Shown: positions 34,409-43,947, counted from the stretch's first letter. The stretch is 64,000 bases of DNA from Acidobacteriota bacterium (GCA_021779935.1 JAJXZT010000016.1:1-64000); one strand, 5' to 3'. Notes: generated by a model from the letters alone, not told the origin. Numbers and translations are program-made.

Positions 34409-35281
34409 TCAATCCACGTTGCTGAACGTCAACACCCCTTGCGCATCGCGCGTCATGCGGATCGGAGTCGATCGCACCAGGTTGCCCGTCGCCGATCCGT
34501 ACAGTCCCGTGATCCGGCGTACGTAATTCCGCGTCTCCGTGTAGGGAGGTATGCCGCCGTTCCGCGTCACTGCTCCCGCTCCTGCATTGTAGGCTGCCAG
34601 GCTCAGCGGCACATTGCCGCCGAAATCATCTAGTAAACCCCTCAAATGTCGCACGCCCGCGTCCACGTTCTGCTCCGGATCGAACGGGTTCGTCACCTTC
34701 AACTCCCGCGCCGTCTGCGGCATCAGTTGCATCAACCCCATCGCGCCCGTGCGCGACACTGCCCTCGGATTGAAGTTCGATTCCACCTTGATGATTGCCT
34801 TCACCAGGTTCGGGTCCACGTCGTGCCGCCGCGCCGACGTCTCAATCATCCTGTCGATCTCCGCCGACGTCACCGCCCGCCCTCTTGCCGCCATCCTGTA
34901 ATTCGGATCGAGCGCCGCCTTCTGCTTTGTGGTCTTGTCCGAGTGCGGTTGCGCCGCGATAAAGTTCGTCACTTCCTGCGCCGCGTAGTGCGCCGCCTTC
35001 CACGCGTAGGGCGATGGAGCCGGCACCGGCTTCCACCTGTGCTCCGTATTGCTCCAATAGATCAGCCGCCGCGTCCCCGGCACATATTTCTTGCGCGCGT
35101 TCGTCGGAGTCTGCGGTTCGGCGTTCACGTAAACCGTGCGCCCGTTCACCAGCGTCGCCTTGATCCCCTGCGCAAACCCCGGCGCCGCCGCGCACGCCAT
35201 CGTCGCGGCCATTGACAGCGCGCAGCTCCACTTTGCTTTCCGGTGCAGGTCGCGGCGAACGTAGGTGGGACGCAGGTCCAT
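34409..35281 (-). CDS. Lytic transglycosylase (SLT family)
   Basis: 290 residues if started at ATG 35281, which puts a signal peptide (KAKWSCALSMAATMACAAAPGFA) near the N-terminus; in-frame ATGs at 35347 and 35380 are possible. The C-terminal SLT domain has IIKVESNFNPRAVS with the catalytic Glu, GAMGLMQLMPQTA, and AAYNAGAGAV, the classic three motifs of family 1 enzymes that cut the MurNAc-GlcNAc bond with anhydro product. It is 40 bases upstream of the amidase gene, same strand, so the two wall enzymes probably share a transcript. Confidence 0.93.
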   Translation of the reverse strand: MDLRPTYVRRDLHRKAKWSCALSMAATMACAAAPGFAQGIKATLVNGRTVYVNAEPQTPTNARKKYVPGTRRLIYWSNTEHRWKPVPAPSPYAWKAAHYAAQEVTNFIAAQPHSDKTTKQKAALDPNYRMAARGRAVTSAEIDRMIETSARRHDVDPNLVKAIIKVESNFNPRAVSRTGAMGLMQLMPQTARELKVTNPFDPEQNVDAGVRHLRGLLDDFGGNVPLSLAAYNAGAGAVTRNGGIPPYTETRNYVRRITGLYGSATGNLVRSTPIRMTRDAQGVLTFSNVD

Positions 35282-36115
35282 GAGGATGCTCAACTCGGTC
35301 TCTCGTGCGGAGCCTGCTTCCGCTCCGGTTTGCGATCGCGCCGCCATCGGGTCCGTCACTCCCGTGTGGGACGGCCGCATGGGATCGTCAGGAAAACAAT
35401 GATCCCGAGGAGAGGATTATATTGCGGTTAATACACGAGGAGCAATCTATACGAACCCCGGAATCAGGGAAGTGAAGGGCATAAAACGCGGCGTATCTTC
35501 GGCAAAACCCGCAGTTCTCGGCATAATCCCCGTCCCCTTGGGTACGAAAGTCCACTGCCTTCTGCCCAAGCAGTCACGGTTATTGGCGCTGCCGGTGCCC
35601 ATCCTGGGCATTGCAAAGGGGGGAATGGTTCTTGCTGTTGCTTATGTGGCGCGGGCGCCCTCGCCCGCGGTAGTTCGCATTTGCTGTTGCGTTTGCTTTT
35701 GATCCTGCTTACAGCTTGTTGCTTGCATGGGAGCAGGAGTGCACTTCAACCGGCAATCTCTGTCCAGGCGCTCCTCGTTCGCGGCCATATGCCGGTCGAT
35801 ATCGTGGAGATGTCTGTTTTGCTGCTGGCCCATGGACTGCCAATCGTCAAATAGGCATGATGCTGCGATACTCCCCGTTTGGCTCTTGTGGACATCCCCT
35901 GCAATTCGGCTATCTTGAAATTGACATTTGAAACATCCGCTCTTAATATTCATCCCACGGAAGTTTGCGACGCTGAGATTCTCCAGGTTGGCTCAGTCGA
36001 AGTACGGGATGCACTTGTGCATTGACCGGCATCTGACGTGTTTTCCTTGTCTCTGGATGGTGACAATCAATTTTGAACCGGGATCCCCTATGCCCGGGCT
36101 AGAGTATGGCTCTCT
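35282..36115. other. Long gap before the glycan operon
   Basis: 834 bases with no convincing gene. It includes a GCGGGCG/CGCCCGC hairpin (35651-35668) of the widespread GCGGGCG...CGCCCGC type, and should carry promoters for the wall-enzyme genes and the operon starting at 36116. The short frames here lack coding bias or recognisable products. Confidence 0.5.
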
Positions 36116-37108
36116 ATGCCTAAGTTGCCCGAGTTATCCGTGGTTGTCCCCTGCTACAACGAGCAGGACGTGATCCGTGAGTGCCATCGCCGTCTAACTG
36201 AAGCAATTAGGCCCCACGTCTCTTCCTTCGAAATCGTCTACGTCAACGACGGATCCAGTGACAATACGTTGTCCTTGCTCCTTGGTTTGTACTCCTCCAA
36301 CGCGGAAGTCCGTATCGTAAATTTCTCCAGAAATTTTGGCCACCAGTTGGCGGTTTCTGCTGGGCTCGAATATGCCGAAGGTGAAGCTGTCGCTATCATC
36401 GATGCCGATCTTCAGGATCCTCCTGAGGTCCTTGTCCAGATGCTGCAGAAATACCGTGAAGGCTATGATGTCGTTTATGGTGTTCGTCGTACCCGTCTTG
36501 GAGAAAGTCTTTTCAAGCTTCAAACAGCCAAGTTTTTCTATCGCTTCATCAATCTCCTCTCCGATACTCCAATTCCTCTGGATACCGGCGACTTTCGCTT
36601 GATGAGTCGACGCGCAGTCGCAGCGCTCACTTCGATGCGTGAGTCTCATCGCCTCTTGCGTGGGATGGCGAGCTGGATCGGTTTTCGGCAGTTCGGGCTC
36701 GAGTACGAACGTGCTCCTCGCTTCGCGGGAACCACCAAGTACCCATTTCGCAAAATGCTTAGCCTCGCGATTGATGGCGTTCTTTCGTTTTCTACATTGC
36801 CGCTGCGGTTGTTCACCTTCGCGGGCATTGCAGCTGCCGTTTTTGCCCTCCTGGGTATTTTCTACGCCTTGGCGCTCCGGTTATTTACCAACATCTGGGT
36901 GAGAGGTTGGACTCTCCTTTTCATTGGCATGCTCTTTCTCGGAGGACTTCAATTGATTAGCCTTGGCATTGTTGGCGAGTATGTCGGCCGCATTTATACC
37001 GAGACCAAGCGCCGTCCTCTTTTTCTCGTACAGGAATTCTTTGGCGCGAAGAATGCCGGCAAACCAGGTTCCGAGTCTATGCTGACGGTGAAACAGTGGC
37101 GAGAATAA
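36116..37108 (+). CDS. Family 2 glycosyltransferase, GtrB/DPM1-like
   Basis: 330 residues. The GT-A domain shows VVVPCYNEQDVI at 9-20, VNDGSSDNT, the metal-binding AIIDADLQDPPEV (DxD-like DAD at ~98), and TGDFRLMSRRA. Two C-terminal TM helices (FTFAGIAAAVFALLGIFYAL, WTLLFIGMLFLGGLQLI) and a GEYVGRIYTETKRRP juxtamembrane motif fit enzymes that load glucose or mannose onto undecaprenyl phosphate. First gene of a four-gene operon; its end overlaps the next by 13 bases. Confidence 0.93.
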   Translation: MPKLPELSVVVPCYNEQDVIRECHRRLTEAIRPHVSSFEIVYVNDGSSDNTLSLLLGLYSSNAEVRIVNFSRNFGHQLAVSAGLEYAEGEAVAIIDADLQDPPEVLVQMLQKYREGYDVVYGVRRTRLGESLFKLQTAKFFYRFINLLSDTPIPLDTGDFRLMSRRAVAALTSMRESHRLLRGMASWIGFRQFGLEYERAPRFAGTTKYPFRKMLSLAIDGVLSFSTLPLRLFTFAGIAAAVFALLGIFYALALRLFTNIWVRGWTLLFIGMLFLGGLQLISLGIVGEYVGRIYTETKRRPLFLVQEFFGAKNAGKPGSESMLTVKQWRE

Positions 37109-38124
37109 CTGGCGGAACACGGCGAACCAGATTCTTTATAGGCGTTCTGATCAGTGTCCTTTGTGTCTGGGTGGCCCTTCGACTTCTCAATTTCCACGCC
37201 GTCCTCCATGCGTTGCGGGCCACTCGGCTGTGGTTGCTTGCGGTCGGTGTGCTTTGTCTCGCTTGTGGTTACGGGCTGCGCATCCTTCGCTGGCGAATGA
37301 TGATTCATCGTTCGGGCAGCAAGGCCGGATTTGGCACTTGCGCCCTTGTCTTTTTTGCGGGTATTGCTGGAAATAACGTCTTGCCGCTTCGCGCCGGCGA
37401 CGTGATGCGCGCATTTTCTTATCCTGGACATCTTGACGCCTCTCCAGCCTTCCTGCTTGGGACGATTGTGCTGGAGCGCGCCCTCGACCTGCTCGCCGTC
37501 CTTACGCTTGCCGTGATTGTCACTTTCGCCGCGGATGTCGCATTACCATACCCTGGACTCTTAAGAATCGTTGCCTTCCTGCTGGTGCTGGGTGTCTTCG
37601 CTATTGTCGCTGTTCTGACATTTGCCGCGACCATCGAGCGATGGGCACTTCGCCTGTGCTCCATGATCTTCTCGTCGCCGAAGCTTCGTGAACGCGTGTC
37701 GTGCCACATCCGTTCTTTTCTTGAGATCTTCGCGCAGACTGGGCCGGCAGCCATCGCCCGCCTGAGTGCATTGTCGCTAGGCGCGTGGGTTTTCGAAGGT
37801 ACCGTCTTCGTTTCCATCGCAGCCGCCCTCGACTTGCGGCTCCCGCTCGTGGCACCCTGGATCGCTTTTGTTCTTGCCACTTTTGTCGCCATGGTCCCCA
37901 GCGCTCCGGGTTATGTTGGCACATTTGATATGGCTGTCATGGCAGCGCTTGTCTCCTCAGGTACGTCGACAGATAGCGCTGCTGCCTTTGCGCTTCTCGT
38001 TCATGCCACTCTGTGGGTCTCGGTGACTCTTGCGGGTGCCATCAGCTTCTTCATCCTCCAGCGGATACCCCCCAAGAATAAACTCTCTCCCCCAACCGTA
38101 GCTTTCACGGAGGTCCGGGAATGA
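37096..38124 (+). CDS. Lysylphosphatidylglycerol synthase TM-region-like membrane protein (UPF0104)
   Basis: 342 residues from GTG 37096, overlapping the glycosyltransferase by 13 bases. About eight TM helices. FFAGIAGNNVLPLRAGDVMRAF at ~85-105 and VPSAPGYVGTFD at ~270 match the two conserved loops of the LPG_synthase_TM/YbhN family (PF03706). Such proteins lack the lysyl transferase domain and probably flip or bind lipid-linked sugars. The next gene overlaps by 4 bases (ATGA). Confidence 0.88.
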   Translation: MARITGGTRRTRFFIGVLISVLCVWVALRLLNFHAVLHALRATRLWLLAVGVLCLACGYGLRILRWRMMIHRSGSKAGFGTCALVFFAGIAGNNVLPLRAGDVMRAFSYPGHLDASPAFLLGTIVLERALDLLAVLTLAVIVTFAADVALPYPGLLRIVAFLLVLGVFAIVAVLTFAATIERWALRLCSMIFSSPKLRERVSCHIRSFLEIFAQTGPAAIARLSALSLGAWVFEGTVFVSIAAALDLRLPLVAPWIAFVLATFVAMVPSAPGYVGTFDMAVMAALVSSGTSTDSAAAFALLVHATLWVSVTLAGAISFFILQRIPPKNKLSPPTVAFTEVRE

Positions 38125-39473
38125 CGGATGTTGTCGTGGTGGGAGGAGGCTTTACGGGGCTTTCGGCTGCGCTGGCGCTTTCAAAAAACGGAGTCAGAGT
38201 TCAGCTCTTCGAAAAGGAACCCGAACCCGGTGGACTTGCCGGGTCGTTCCTGGCGGGCAACCAGTACCTAGAAAAGTTTTATCACCACTGGTTCACTAGT
38301 GACCACTACGTCTATGACCTTGTCCGAATGCTGGGTTCGGAAGACGATATCATCTCACGTCCAGGCCGTACCGGCATGTATTACGGAAACCGCTTCTTCA
38401 AACTTGCCGGGCCGCTCGACCTGTTGCGCTTTACTCCTCTGAGTTTCATCGGTCGGCTTCGCCTCGGCATGCTCACCCTTGCCGCACGCCGCGTTACTGA
38501 TTGGCGCAAGCTGGAGGATGTAACCGCGCGTGATTGGCTCATTGGCATCTGCGGTGAGGAGGCTTACAAAGTCGTTTGGGAACCGCTTCTCAACGGAAAA
38601 TTCGGCGAGTTCGCCAATGAAGTTTCCGCCGTATGGTTCTGGAACAAGCTCAAACTTCGTGGAGGCAGCCGTGGCAAGGGAGGTCGCGAAATGCTTATGT
38701 ATTACCGCGGAGGCTTTGCCACGCTCGCGGGGCAAATCGTCGATCGAATCCGCAAAAATGGTAGCGAGATCCACACCTCTGTTTCTGTCGATTCACTAAT
38801 TGTTGCCGACGGCAGGATTGTTGGTGTATCCACGAGTCGTGGTTCTGTGGAGTGTCAACGCGCTGTCCTTACTACTCCATTGCCGGTTGCCGCAGAACTC
38901 TTGAGGGAGCATGTATCATCTGCGTACCATGACTCCCTTCTCCGTATCCGTTATCTCTCGAACATCTGCATCGTGCTTGAGCTTGATCGCAGTCTTTCTT
39001 CTCTGTACTGGGTCAATGTCAACGACCCCTCGTTTCCCTTCGTCGCGGTCATTGAGCATACCAACTTTGAGCCCTCGGAAACCTATGGTGGCCGCCACAT
39101 TGTTTACCTCTCCAAGTATCTGCCGCCCTCCTCTCCTCTGTTTCTCATGGCCGATGCCGACGCAGTTCGCTTCGGCACCGCAGCGCTCCGCCGCATGTTC
39201 CCTGACATCACGTCCTCCAACATCCTCGGAGCTCACGTTTGGCGCGCCAATTACTCACAACCTATCGTCGAGAAGCGTTACAGCAGCTTGATCCCTTCTG
39301 TGCATACCGAGTTAGACGGGGTCTTTCTCTCAACCATGGCCCAGATCTATCCCGAGGACCGCGGTACCAATTACGCCATTCGGAGCGGTTTCCAGGTGGC
39401 CCAGGCCGTTTCTGTTGATTTGGCGTCGGCAGTATCATCTTCTTCCAGCCCATCGGAGCCTGAATCCCAATGA
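38121..39473 (+). CDS. FAD-dependent oxidoreductase, amine-oxidase/UDP-galactopyranose-mutase-like
   Basis: 450 residues. The N-terminal dinucleotide-binding motif VVVGGGFTGLSAALAL (5-20) and FEKEPEPGGLAGS (second FAD motif) define an NAD(P)-binding-like amine oxidase fold. The C-terminal MAQIYPEDRGTNYAIRSG holds the FAD-isoalloxazine contact. Proteins of this branch sit in polysaccharide and lipid-linked sugar operons and may be isomerases or desaturases; the substrate is unknown. Overlaps both neighbours by 4 bases. Confidence 0.88.
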   Translation: MTDVVVVGGGFTGLSAALALSKNGVRVQLFEKEPEPGGLAGSFLAGNQYLEKFYHHWFTSDHYVYDLVRMLGSEDDIISRPGRTGMYYGNRFFKLAGPLDLLRFTPLSFIGRLRLGMLTLAARRVTDWRKLEDVTARDWLIGICGEEAYKVVWEPLLNGKFGEFANEVSAVWFWNKLKLRGGSRGKGGREMLMYYRGGFATLAGQIVDRIRKNGSEIHTSVSVDSLIVADGRIVGVSTSRGSVECQRAVLTTPLPVAAELLREHVSSAYHDSLLRIRYLSNICIVLELDRSLSSLYWVNVNDPSFPFVAVIEHTNFEPSETYGGRHIVYLSKYLPPSSPLFLMADADAVRFGTAALRRMFPDITSSNILGAHVWRANYSQPIVEKRYSSLIPSVHTELDGVFLSTMAQIYPEDRGTNYAIRSGFQVAQAVSVDLASAVSSSSSPSEPESQ

Positions 39474-41101
39474 ACACGATTTCCGCAATTGCGCCCTCTC
39501 GATCCTTTTCCAACGGCAAACTCGCCGCGATCAGCGCACTGCTTTCGCTGTCACTTCCGAATCAAGCGCTCTGGATGCGGGATATTCCCAACGACCCCTC
39601 CGTATTTGAATACATTGGTTGGTCCATGACCAAGGGCAGGATTCCCTATGTCGACGTCTGGGATCACAAGGGACCGCTTATCTATTTCATGAACGAACTG
39701 GGGTTTCGTATTACTCCTAACAGCATCTTCGGCGTGGGATTTCTGGAATTTATTTCCCTCGCCGTAACTTTCTTCCTGCTTCTGAAAGTAGTCAGTGAAT
39801 TTGCCGGTCGCAACTGGTCCCTGTTGTCCATGATCGTGGCAATTCCTTGCCTCGCCGCCAGTATGTCGGGTGGCAACATGACCGAAACTTGGTCATTACC
39901 GTTTATTGCGGCCGCGATTTTTGCACTATGGCGTTCGTCTGTGTCGGGATTGTGCTTCTCACATGCGTTTCTTGTTGGCATCTGCATTGGAGCGGTCGCA
40001 TGGCTGCGTCCCAATCAAGACACAATACCCATTCTAGCGGCGCTTGTTCTCTTCCTCATCGCGCTTGTCGCGAAGGACATCTCCGGCGCTATTACCCAGG
40101 CTGTCGCCGTTATCGTCGGTGTCGTGCTCACCTCTGTGGCCATTCTTTTTCCCATTTGGAGAGATCACGCACTCGTTGCGATGAAAAATGCCTATCTTGA
40201 CTACAACCTGGAGTATTCCCGGGCACTTTCTTTTCCAGAAAGGGTTAAACAAACCTATCAATACTTCTCCTATGTCCACGGGTTCACTCTAATTCTGTTT
40301 GCGTGGATCGCAATTGCACTTCTCGTAGGACGAATGGAGTGGAGGCGCTCCGCTATACTACCCTCATTGTTCTCCGTCTTCCTCATTCTTGGCATTCCTC
40401 TAGAATTGGCCTCGGAACTAATCTCAGGACGCAACTACAATCATTACCTCGTACCTGTCATACCAATTGCCGTAATCGTCGTTGGTTATCTGCTTCGGGC
40501 CGTGTTCGGCGAGGAGTTCCCGCGCACAGGCGCCGCCCGCCGCATTGCCATCGTCATGGTGATGTTCGTGGTGGGGTTGGATAGTATCCACTACTTAGTG
40601 GCTATGCAGAGACTAGTTTTGCGTTCCGGGAAATCCGAAATTGCAGTCGCCCAATTTATTCGCAGCATTACAGGTCCTTCGGACCGCATCGTCGTTCTAG
40701 GTGATCCTCGCGCAGCATATGTTGCTCTTCATGCGCAGCGCCTTTCCGAAGTTCGCTTCTTTTACCAGCTACCAATTGTGTTTCGCCTTAACCCCCGTGC
40801 TCCCGCAGACCGCGCGAAATTTGTCGCAGACGTGGAGGCAGCACCCCCGAAGGTGATCGCATCCACTCCCGGTTATGTCGGTGGTCTTTGTGCGCCAGTG
40901 GCAGACTGTCCCTCCGTGCCAGCAGGTCCGGTTACCTATGAATCGAACGTGCTACCCCTTATGCTCGCCAACTTTCTCCAGGCTAATTATGTCCGAGTCG
41001 ACAAACCGGGCTTCGGCGGGTTGACCGTCTACGTGCGAGTCGATATCGCCCGTTCTTTTCATTTAATGTCGGTGAACCAGGATGCGACTGCAATCCATTG
41101 A
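39470..41101 (+). CDS. GT39-like polytopic glycosyltransferase
   Basis: 543 residues, ten or more TM segments. DIPNDPSVFEYIGWSMTKGR and YVDVWDHKGPLIY near residues 37-70 match the first periplasmic loop of PMT-type GT-C enzymes, with the acidic Asp. GRNYNHYLVPVIP is in a later loop. The last ~150 residues form an extracytoplasmic soluble domain. Likely transfers a sugar from the polyprenyl carrier made by the operon's first gene. Start ATG overlaps the upstream stop (ATGA). Confidence 0.85.
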   Translation: MNTISAIAPSRSFSNGKLAAISALLSLSLPNQALWMRDIPNDPSVFEYIGWSMTKGRIPYVDVWDHKGPLIYFMNELGFRITPNSIFGVGFLEFISLAVTFFLLLKVVSEFAGRNWSLLSMIVAIPCLAASMSGGNMTETWSLPFIAAAIFALWRSSVSGLCFSHAFLVGICIGAVAWLRPNQDTIPILAALVLFLIALVAKDISGAITQAVAVIVGVVLTSVAILFPIWRDHALVAMKNAYLDYNLEYSRALSFPERVKQTYQYFSYVHGFTLILFAWIAIALLVGRMEWRRSAILPSLFSVFLILGIPLELASELISGRNYNHYLVPVIPIAVIVVGYLLRAVFGEEFPRTGAARRIAIVMVMFVVGLDSIHYLVAMQRLVLRSGKSEIAVAQFIRSITGPSDRIVVLGDPRAAYVALHAQRLSEVRFFYQLPIVFRLNPRAPADRAKFVADVEAAPPKVIASTPGYVGGLCAPVADCPSVPAGPVTYESNVLPLMLANFLQANYVRVDKPGFGGLTVYVRVDIARSFHLMSVNQDATAIH

Positions 41102-41212
41102 ACTGGCTGGCGGTGGCCCATGCAAGCCTCCTTTGTCCAGTTCCAAGACATCCTTTGCTTGCGTGGGAAATCTGCGCCCTCTGCGTTCATCCTTTGCGTT
41201 TGACTTTCCCCT

Positions 41213-41250
41213 GTGTTCCTCTGTGCCCTCTGTGGTGATCCTTTCTTTTC
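41213..41250. repeat. CCTCTGTGGTGATCC dispersed word
   Basis: TTCCTCTGTGCCCTCTGTGG followed by TGATCCTTTCTTTT resembles CCTCCGTGCCCTCCGTGGTG followed by ATCCTTTGTC in both 119-bp units near 1 kb. It lies in the gap before recX, where GCCCTCTGCGTTCATCCTTT just upstream is another word of the same style. Confidence 0.6.
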
Positions 41251-41289
41251 CCCTTGCCCCCTCGCCCCTCTTTCCCCGACACTGTCCTC

Positions 41290-41853
41290 GTGGCGTTCAA
41301 ACGTTCCTCAAAGACCTACGACGAAGCTTCTCTTTACGAGTACGCGGTTGGTGCCCTCGGACGCCAGATGCGTACCGTCGCCGAGATCAAGCGACTGATG
41401 CGCCAACGTGTCTCTCGCCAGCTCAACGGCGATGCGCTCATTGAGGCCGTCGTCGAACGTCTCAAACAGAACCGTTATCTCAACGACACCAACTACGCCA
41501 CCGTCTACTCCCAGTACCGCCGCGAGAATGAGAAGTTCGGACGCATCCGCGTCGTCCAGGACCTCAAGGCCAAGGGAGTTCACGGCGATGTCATCGACAA
41601 GGTGATCACTTCCGCCTATGAGGGAGTCAGCGAAGATAAACTCGCCCGCGAGTTCGTCGCCCGCAAGCGTCTCCACCAACCGAAGGACCAGAAGGAAGCC
41701 GCGCGCATCTTTCGCATGATGGCGCGCGCCGGCTTCTCCTCGCGGACGATTGTTTCGATTCTGAAGAAGTGGAATGTCGAGACCGAAACGCTCACCGCTC
41801 TCGAGCAGGAACGCTCCGACTCCGAGGACAATGCCGGGTCTGACGACTCCTAA
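41290..41853 (+). CDS. recX: Regulatory protein RecX
   Basis: 187 residues from GTG 41290 (MAFKRSSKTYDEASLYEYAVGAL); the ORF extends 12 codons upstream without a better start. Three-helix RecX repeats are seen: YEYAVGALGRQMRTVAEIKRLM, VVERLKQNRYLNDTNYATVYSQY and RAGFSSRTIVSILKKW. RecX limits RecA filament growth. No recA is adjacent; the neighbour is an AlkA-like glycosylase, which suggests a small DNA-repair cluster. Confidence 0.9.
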   Translation: MAFKRSSKTYDEASLYEYAVGALGRQMRTVAEIKRLMRQRVSRQLNGDALIEAVVERLKQNRYLNDTNYATVYSQYRRENEKFGRIRVVQDLKAKGVHGDVIDKVITSAYEGVSEDKLAREFVARKRLHQPKDQKEAARIFRMMARAGFSSRTIVSILKKWNVETETLTALEQERSDSEDNAGSDDS

Positions 41854-41980
41854 AACCACCCCGTTCCGCAGCGCGGCTTTGTCAAGACCCGCCGGGCCGG
41901 AAATCGTTGACAGCATGGTCACAGCCCGGTGATCAACCAGTAACCAACAAAATGTACTCCTGAGCTACTCGTTACCTTTT

Positions 41981-42667
41981 ATGAAACAGCCCGATTATAC
42001 CGCCGCCGTTGAACACCTGAAGGCCTCGGACCCGCGCCTGGCGCGGCTTATCGAGCAGGTCGGTCCGCCCACTGGGCACCTGCGCACCGAGTTGACCATT
42101 TTTTACTCGCTTGCCCGTTCCATCCTGTATCAGCAACTCGCCGGCGCTGCCGCCAGCGCCATTCTTGCGCGTGTCGACGCACTCTTTCCCAGCGGCAAAA
42201 TGACGCCGCAAGAGATGCTTGAATTGCCGGAAGAGAAGTTGCGCGCCGCCGGACTCTCGCGCAATAAACTCGCCGCACTGCGCGATTTAGCCGCGAAAAC
42301 ACTGGATGGAACCGTACCCACCGCGCGCGCCTGTCGCCGCATGACCGACGAGGAAATCATCGAACACTGCGTGCAGGTCAAAGGCATCGGCCGCTGGACA
42401 GTCGAGATGCTGCTGCTCTTTCGCCTCGGCCGTCCCGACGTCATGCCCTACGACGACTATGGCATTCGCAAGGCAATGCAACTCGCGTATCGTATGCGCG
42501 AGTTGCCGAAGAAAAAGCGGATGCAGCAATTGGACGCCAGGTGGCGCCCCTATCGCAGCCTTGCCGCGTGGTATTTGTGGCGTTCGCTTGAGCTGCCCGG
42601 CGCCCGCGAAATCCTTCTGCGCGAGCGAAAGAAGGTCGCGAAAAAGCCGCATAAACAGCGGCGATGA
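41981..42667 (+). CDS. DNA-3-methyladenine glycosylase II (AlkA-like)
   Basis: 228 residues with HhH-GPD architecture: SILYQQLAGAAASAI (helix region near 45-60), the helix-hairpin-helix VQVKGIGRWTVEMLLLF at ~128-144 and the catalytic Asp in DVMPYDDYGIRKA. It excises alkylated bases in the base-excision pathway. The C-terminus is lysine/arginine-rich (KKVAKKPHKQRR). It follows recX on the same strand, 127 bases on. Confidence 0.92.
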   Translation: MKQPDYTAAVEHLKASDPRLARLIEQVGPPTGHLRTELTIFYSLARSILYQQLAGAAASAILARVDALFPSGKMTPQEMLELPEEKLRAAGLSRNKLAALRDLAAKTLDGTVPTARACRRMTDEEIIEHCVQVKGIGRWTVEMLLLFRLGRPDVMPYDDYGIRKAMQLAYRMRELPKKKRMQQLDARWRPYRSLAAWYLWRSLELPGAREILLRERKKVAKKPHKQRR

Positions 42668-42673
42668 CGCGTC

Positions 42674-43069
42674 TTACTTGAGTTCCACGTCAACCACCGG
42701 ATGGCAGTTCATCCCCGGCTCAAACGGCACGACTTTTGTTTTGCCGTCTTTTGAAATTTCGAAATTCACCGCGCGCTTCGTGTAGTCCGGCAACCCCGTA
42801 ATCTTCGCCAGTCCGTTTGAATTCGTTCCGATCTGCAGGTCCGTTTTTTTAATTCCAAACAGCCCCGTGCGAATCAGCGTGTGAATTTTCGCGTCGTAAA
42901 TTGGCTTGCCGTTGCCGTCGGTCACTTTGAAGTTTGCGTAGCATGCGCCGAGTCCGGCATCGATCTTGGGGACTTCAATTTTTGGCTGCGAATCATCCGC
43001 GGCAAGTGCGCTCAAAGATAAGGTTGCGGCGAGAAACAGGAATGCGATCAGGCGTGCAATGTTTTTCAT
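42674..43069 (-). CDS. Small secreted protein, Ig-like/carboxypeptidase-regulatory-like
   Basis: 131 residues. A signal peptide (ARLIAFLFLAATLSLSALAA) is followed by a single beta-sandwich-like domain (ACYANFKVTDGNGKPIYDAKI, TNSNGLAKITGLPDYTKRAV) resembling CarboxypepD_reg-type folds. Two cysteines (residues ~43 and ~122) could form a disulfide. Function unknown. It ends 7 bases from the convergent AlkA-like gene. Confidence 0.7.
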   Translation of the reverse strand: MKNIARLIAFLFLAATLSLSALAADDSQPKIEVPKIDAGLGACYANFKVTDGNGKPIYDAKIHTLIRTGLFGIKKTDLQIGTNSNGLAKITGLPDYTKRAVNFEISKDGKTKVVPFEPGMNCHPVVDVELK

Positions 43070-43110
43070 CCGTGGGATCCTTCCAACTCCATCCTACAGC
43101 GTTGAGACGC

Positions 43111-43947
43111 TTAGACGGTGGGCTTTGGTTGGATCGCGCGTCTCTGATTGTCAAGGACTGCCTGCGACGCCATAAGTAAGCGCCCAATGTGTTCCGGTAA
43201 TCCCGGGACGATCTTCTGTGGACTTTTTCTCACAATCTCGTCCAGTTCCCGCACGCAGCTCAATATGCGCTGAATGTGGGCCAGCACTTGAGCGGTGGTC
43301 GCCGGGTCGCCTGCGAATTCCGCCGCCAGCGGCTGCAAAACTTCGCGAAGCACTTCCAGGTCCTCGCTTGTCAGTACCTTGAAGCGCAAACCCATTCCCA
43401 CGTGCTGATGCGCCGTGCAGGCAACGCTGCGCGCGCGAAACACATGATTGCCAAACGTCAACGTGACGTCCAGTTCTTCTCCGGGCTGAAAAGGCGACAG
43501 CGTTTCCACATAACAGCCGAATTCGCTGAGGTCGGTCACGCGGCCCCACTGTGTAAAGTCTTCATCGAGGCGCTTGAAGTCGGCACCGCCGTTACAGGGA
43601 TATCGAATTGTGCGGCGACGTTCTCCCTGGTTCGTTGTGCTGTAGCCCGGTCCCAACGCGGCCAGCATCTGTACCTTCCAGATGCAGCGATCCGGTTCCA
43701 GCGATTCAACCGTTGCCTCGTATGGGGCATTGCCGCCGTTGATCGAGTGGATACGGAAGCGGGATTTCTGCGGGCCAACCTGGATACCAATGACGTCATC
43801 GGGATTGAGAGGCGCGGTAATCCCCGCGAGGATTGCGGTCGTCTCTGTCAGATCTCTCGCTATGGCAGCCTGGTTGAATGCCTTGCCATTTGCGTCGAGT
43901 CCCCATATACGCACTGGAACCGACACTTCCGTAATAGGGCTTTCCAT
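43111..43947 (-). CDS. PilZ-domain protein with N- and C-terminal extensions
   Basis: 278 residues. An N-terminal ~100-residue region with PilZ-like spacing precedes a PilZ domain: GERRRTIRYPC (RxxxR), DLSEFGCYVETL (DxSxxG) and VGMGLRFK. This one keeps the c-di-GMP-binding signature better than the PilZ gene at 20842. The last 80 residues are helical (LAAEFAGDPATTAQVLAHI). Starts at 43947. A pilT gene lies about 6 kb away. Confidence 0.85.
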   Translation of the reverse strand: MESPITEVSVPVRIWGLDANGKAFNQAAIARDLTETTAILAGITAPLNPDDVIGIQVGPQKSRFRIHSINGGNAPYEATVESLEPDRCIWKVQMLAALGPGYSTTNQGERRRTIRYPCNGGADFKRLDEDFTQWGRVTDLSEFGCYVETLSPFQPGEELDVTLTFGNHVFRARSVACTAHQHVGMGLRFKVLTSEDLEVLREVLQPLAAEFAGDPATTAQVLAHIQRILSCVRELDEIVRKSPQKIVPGLPEHIGRLLMASQAVLDNQRRAIQPKPTV

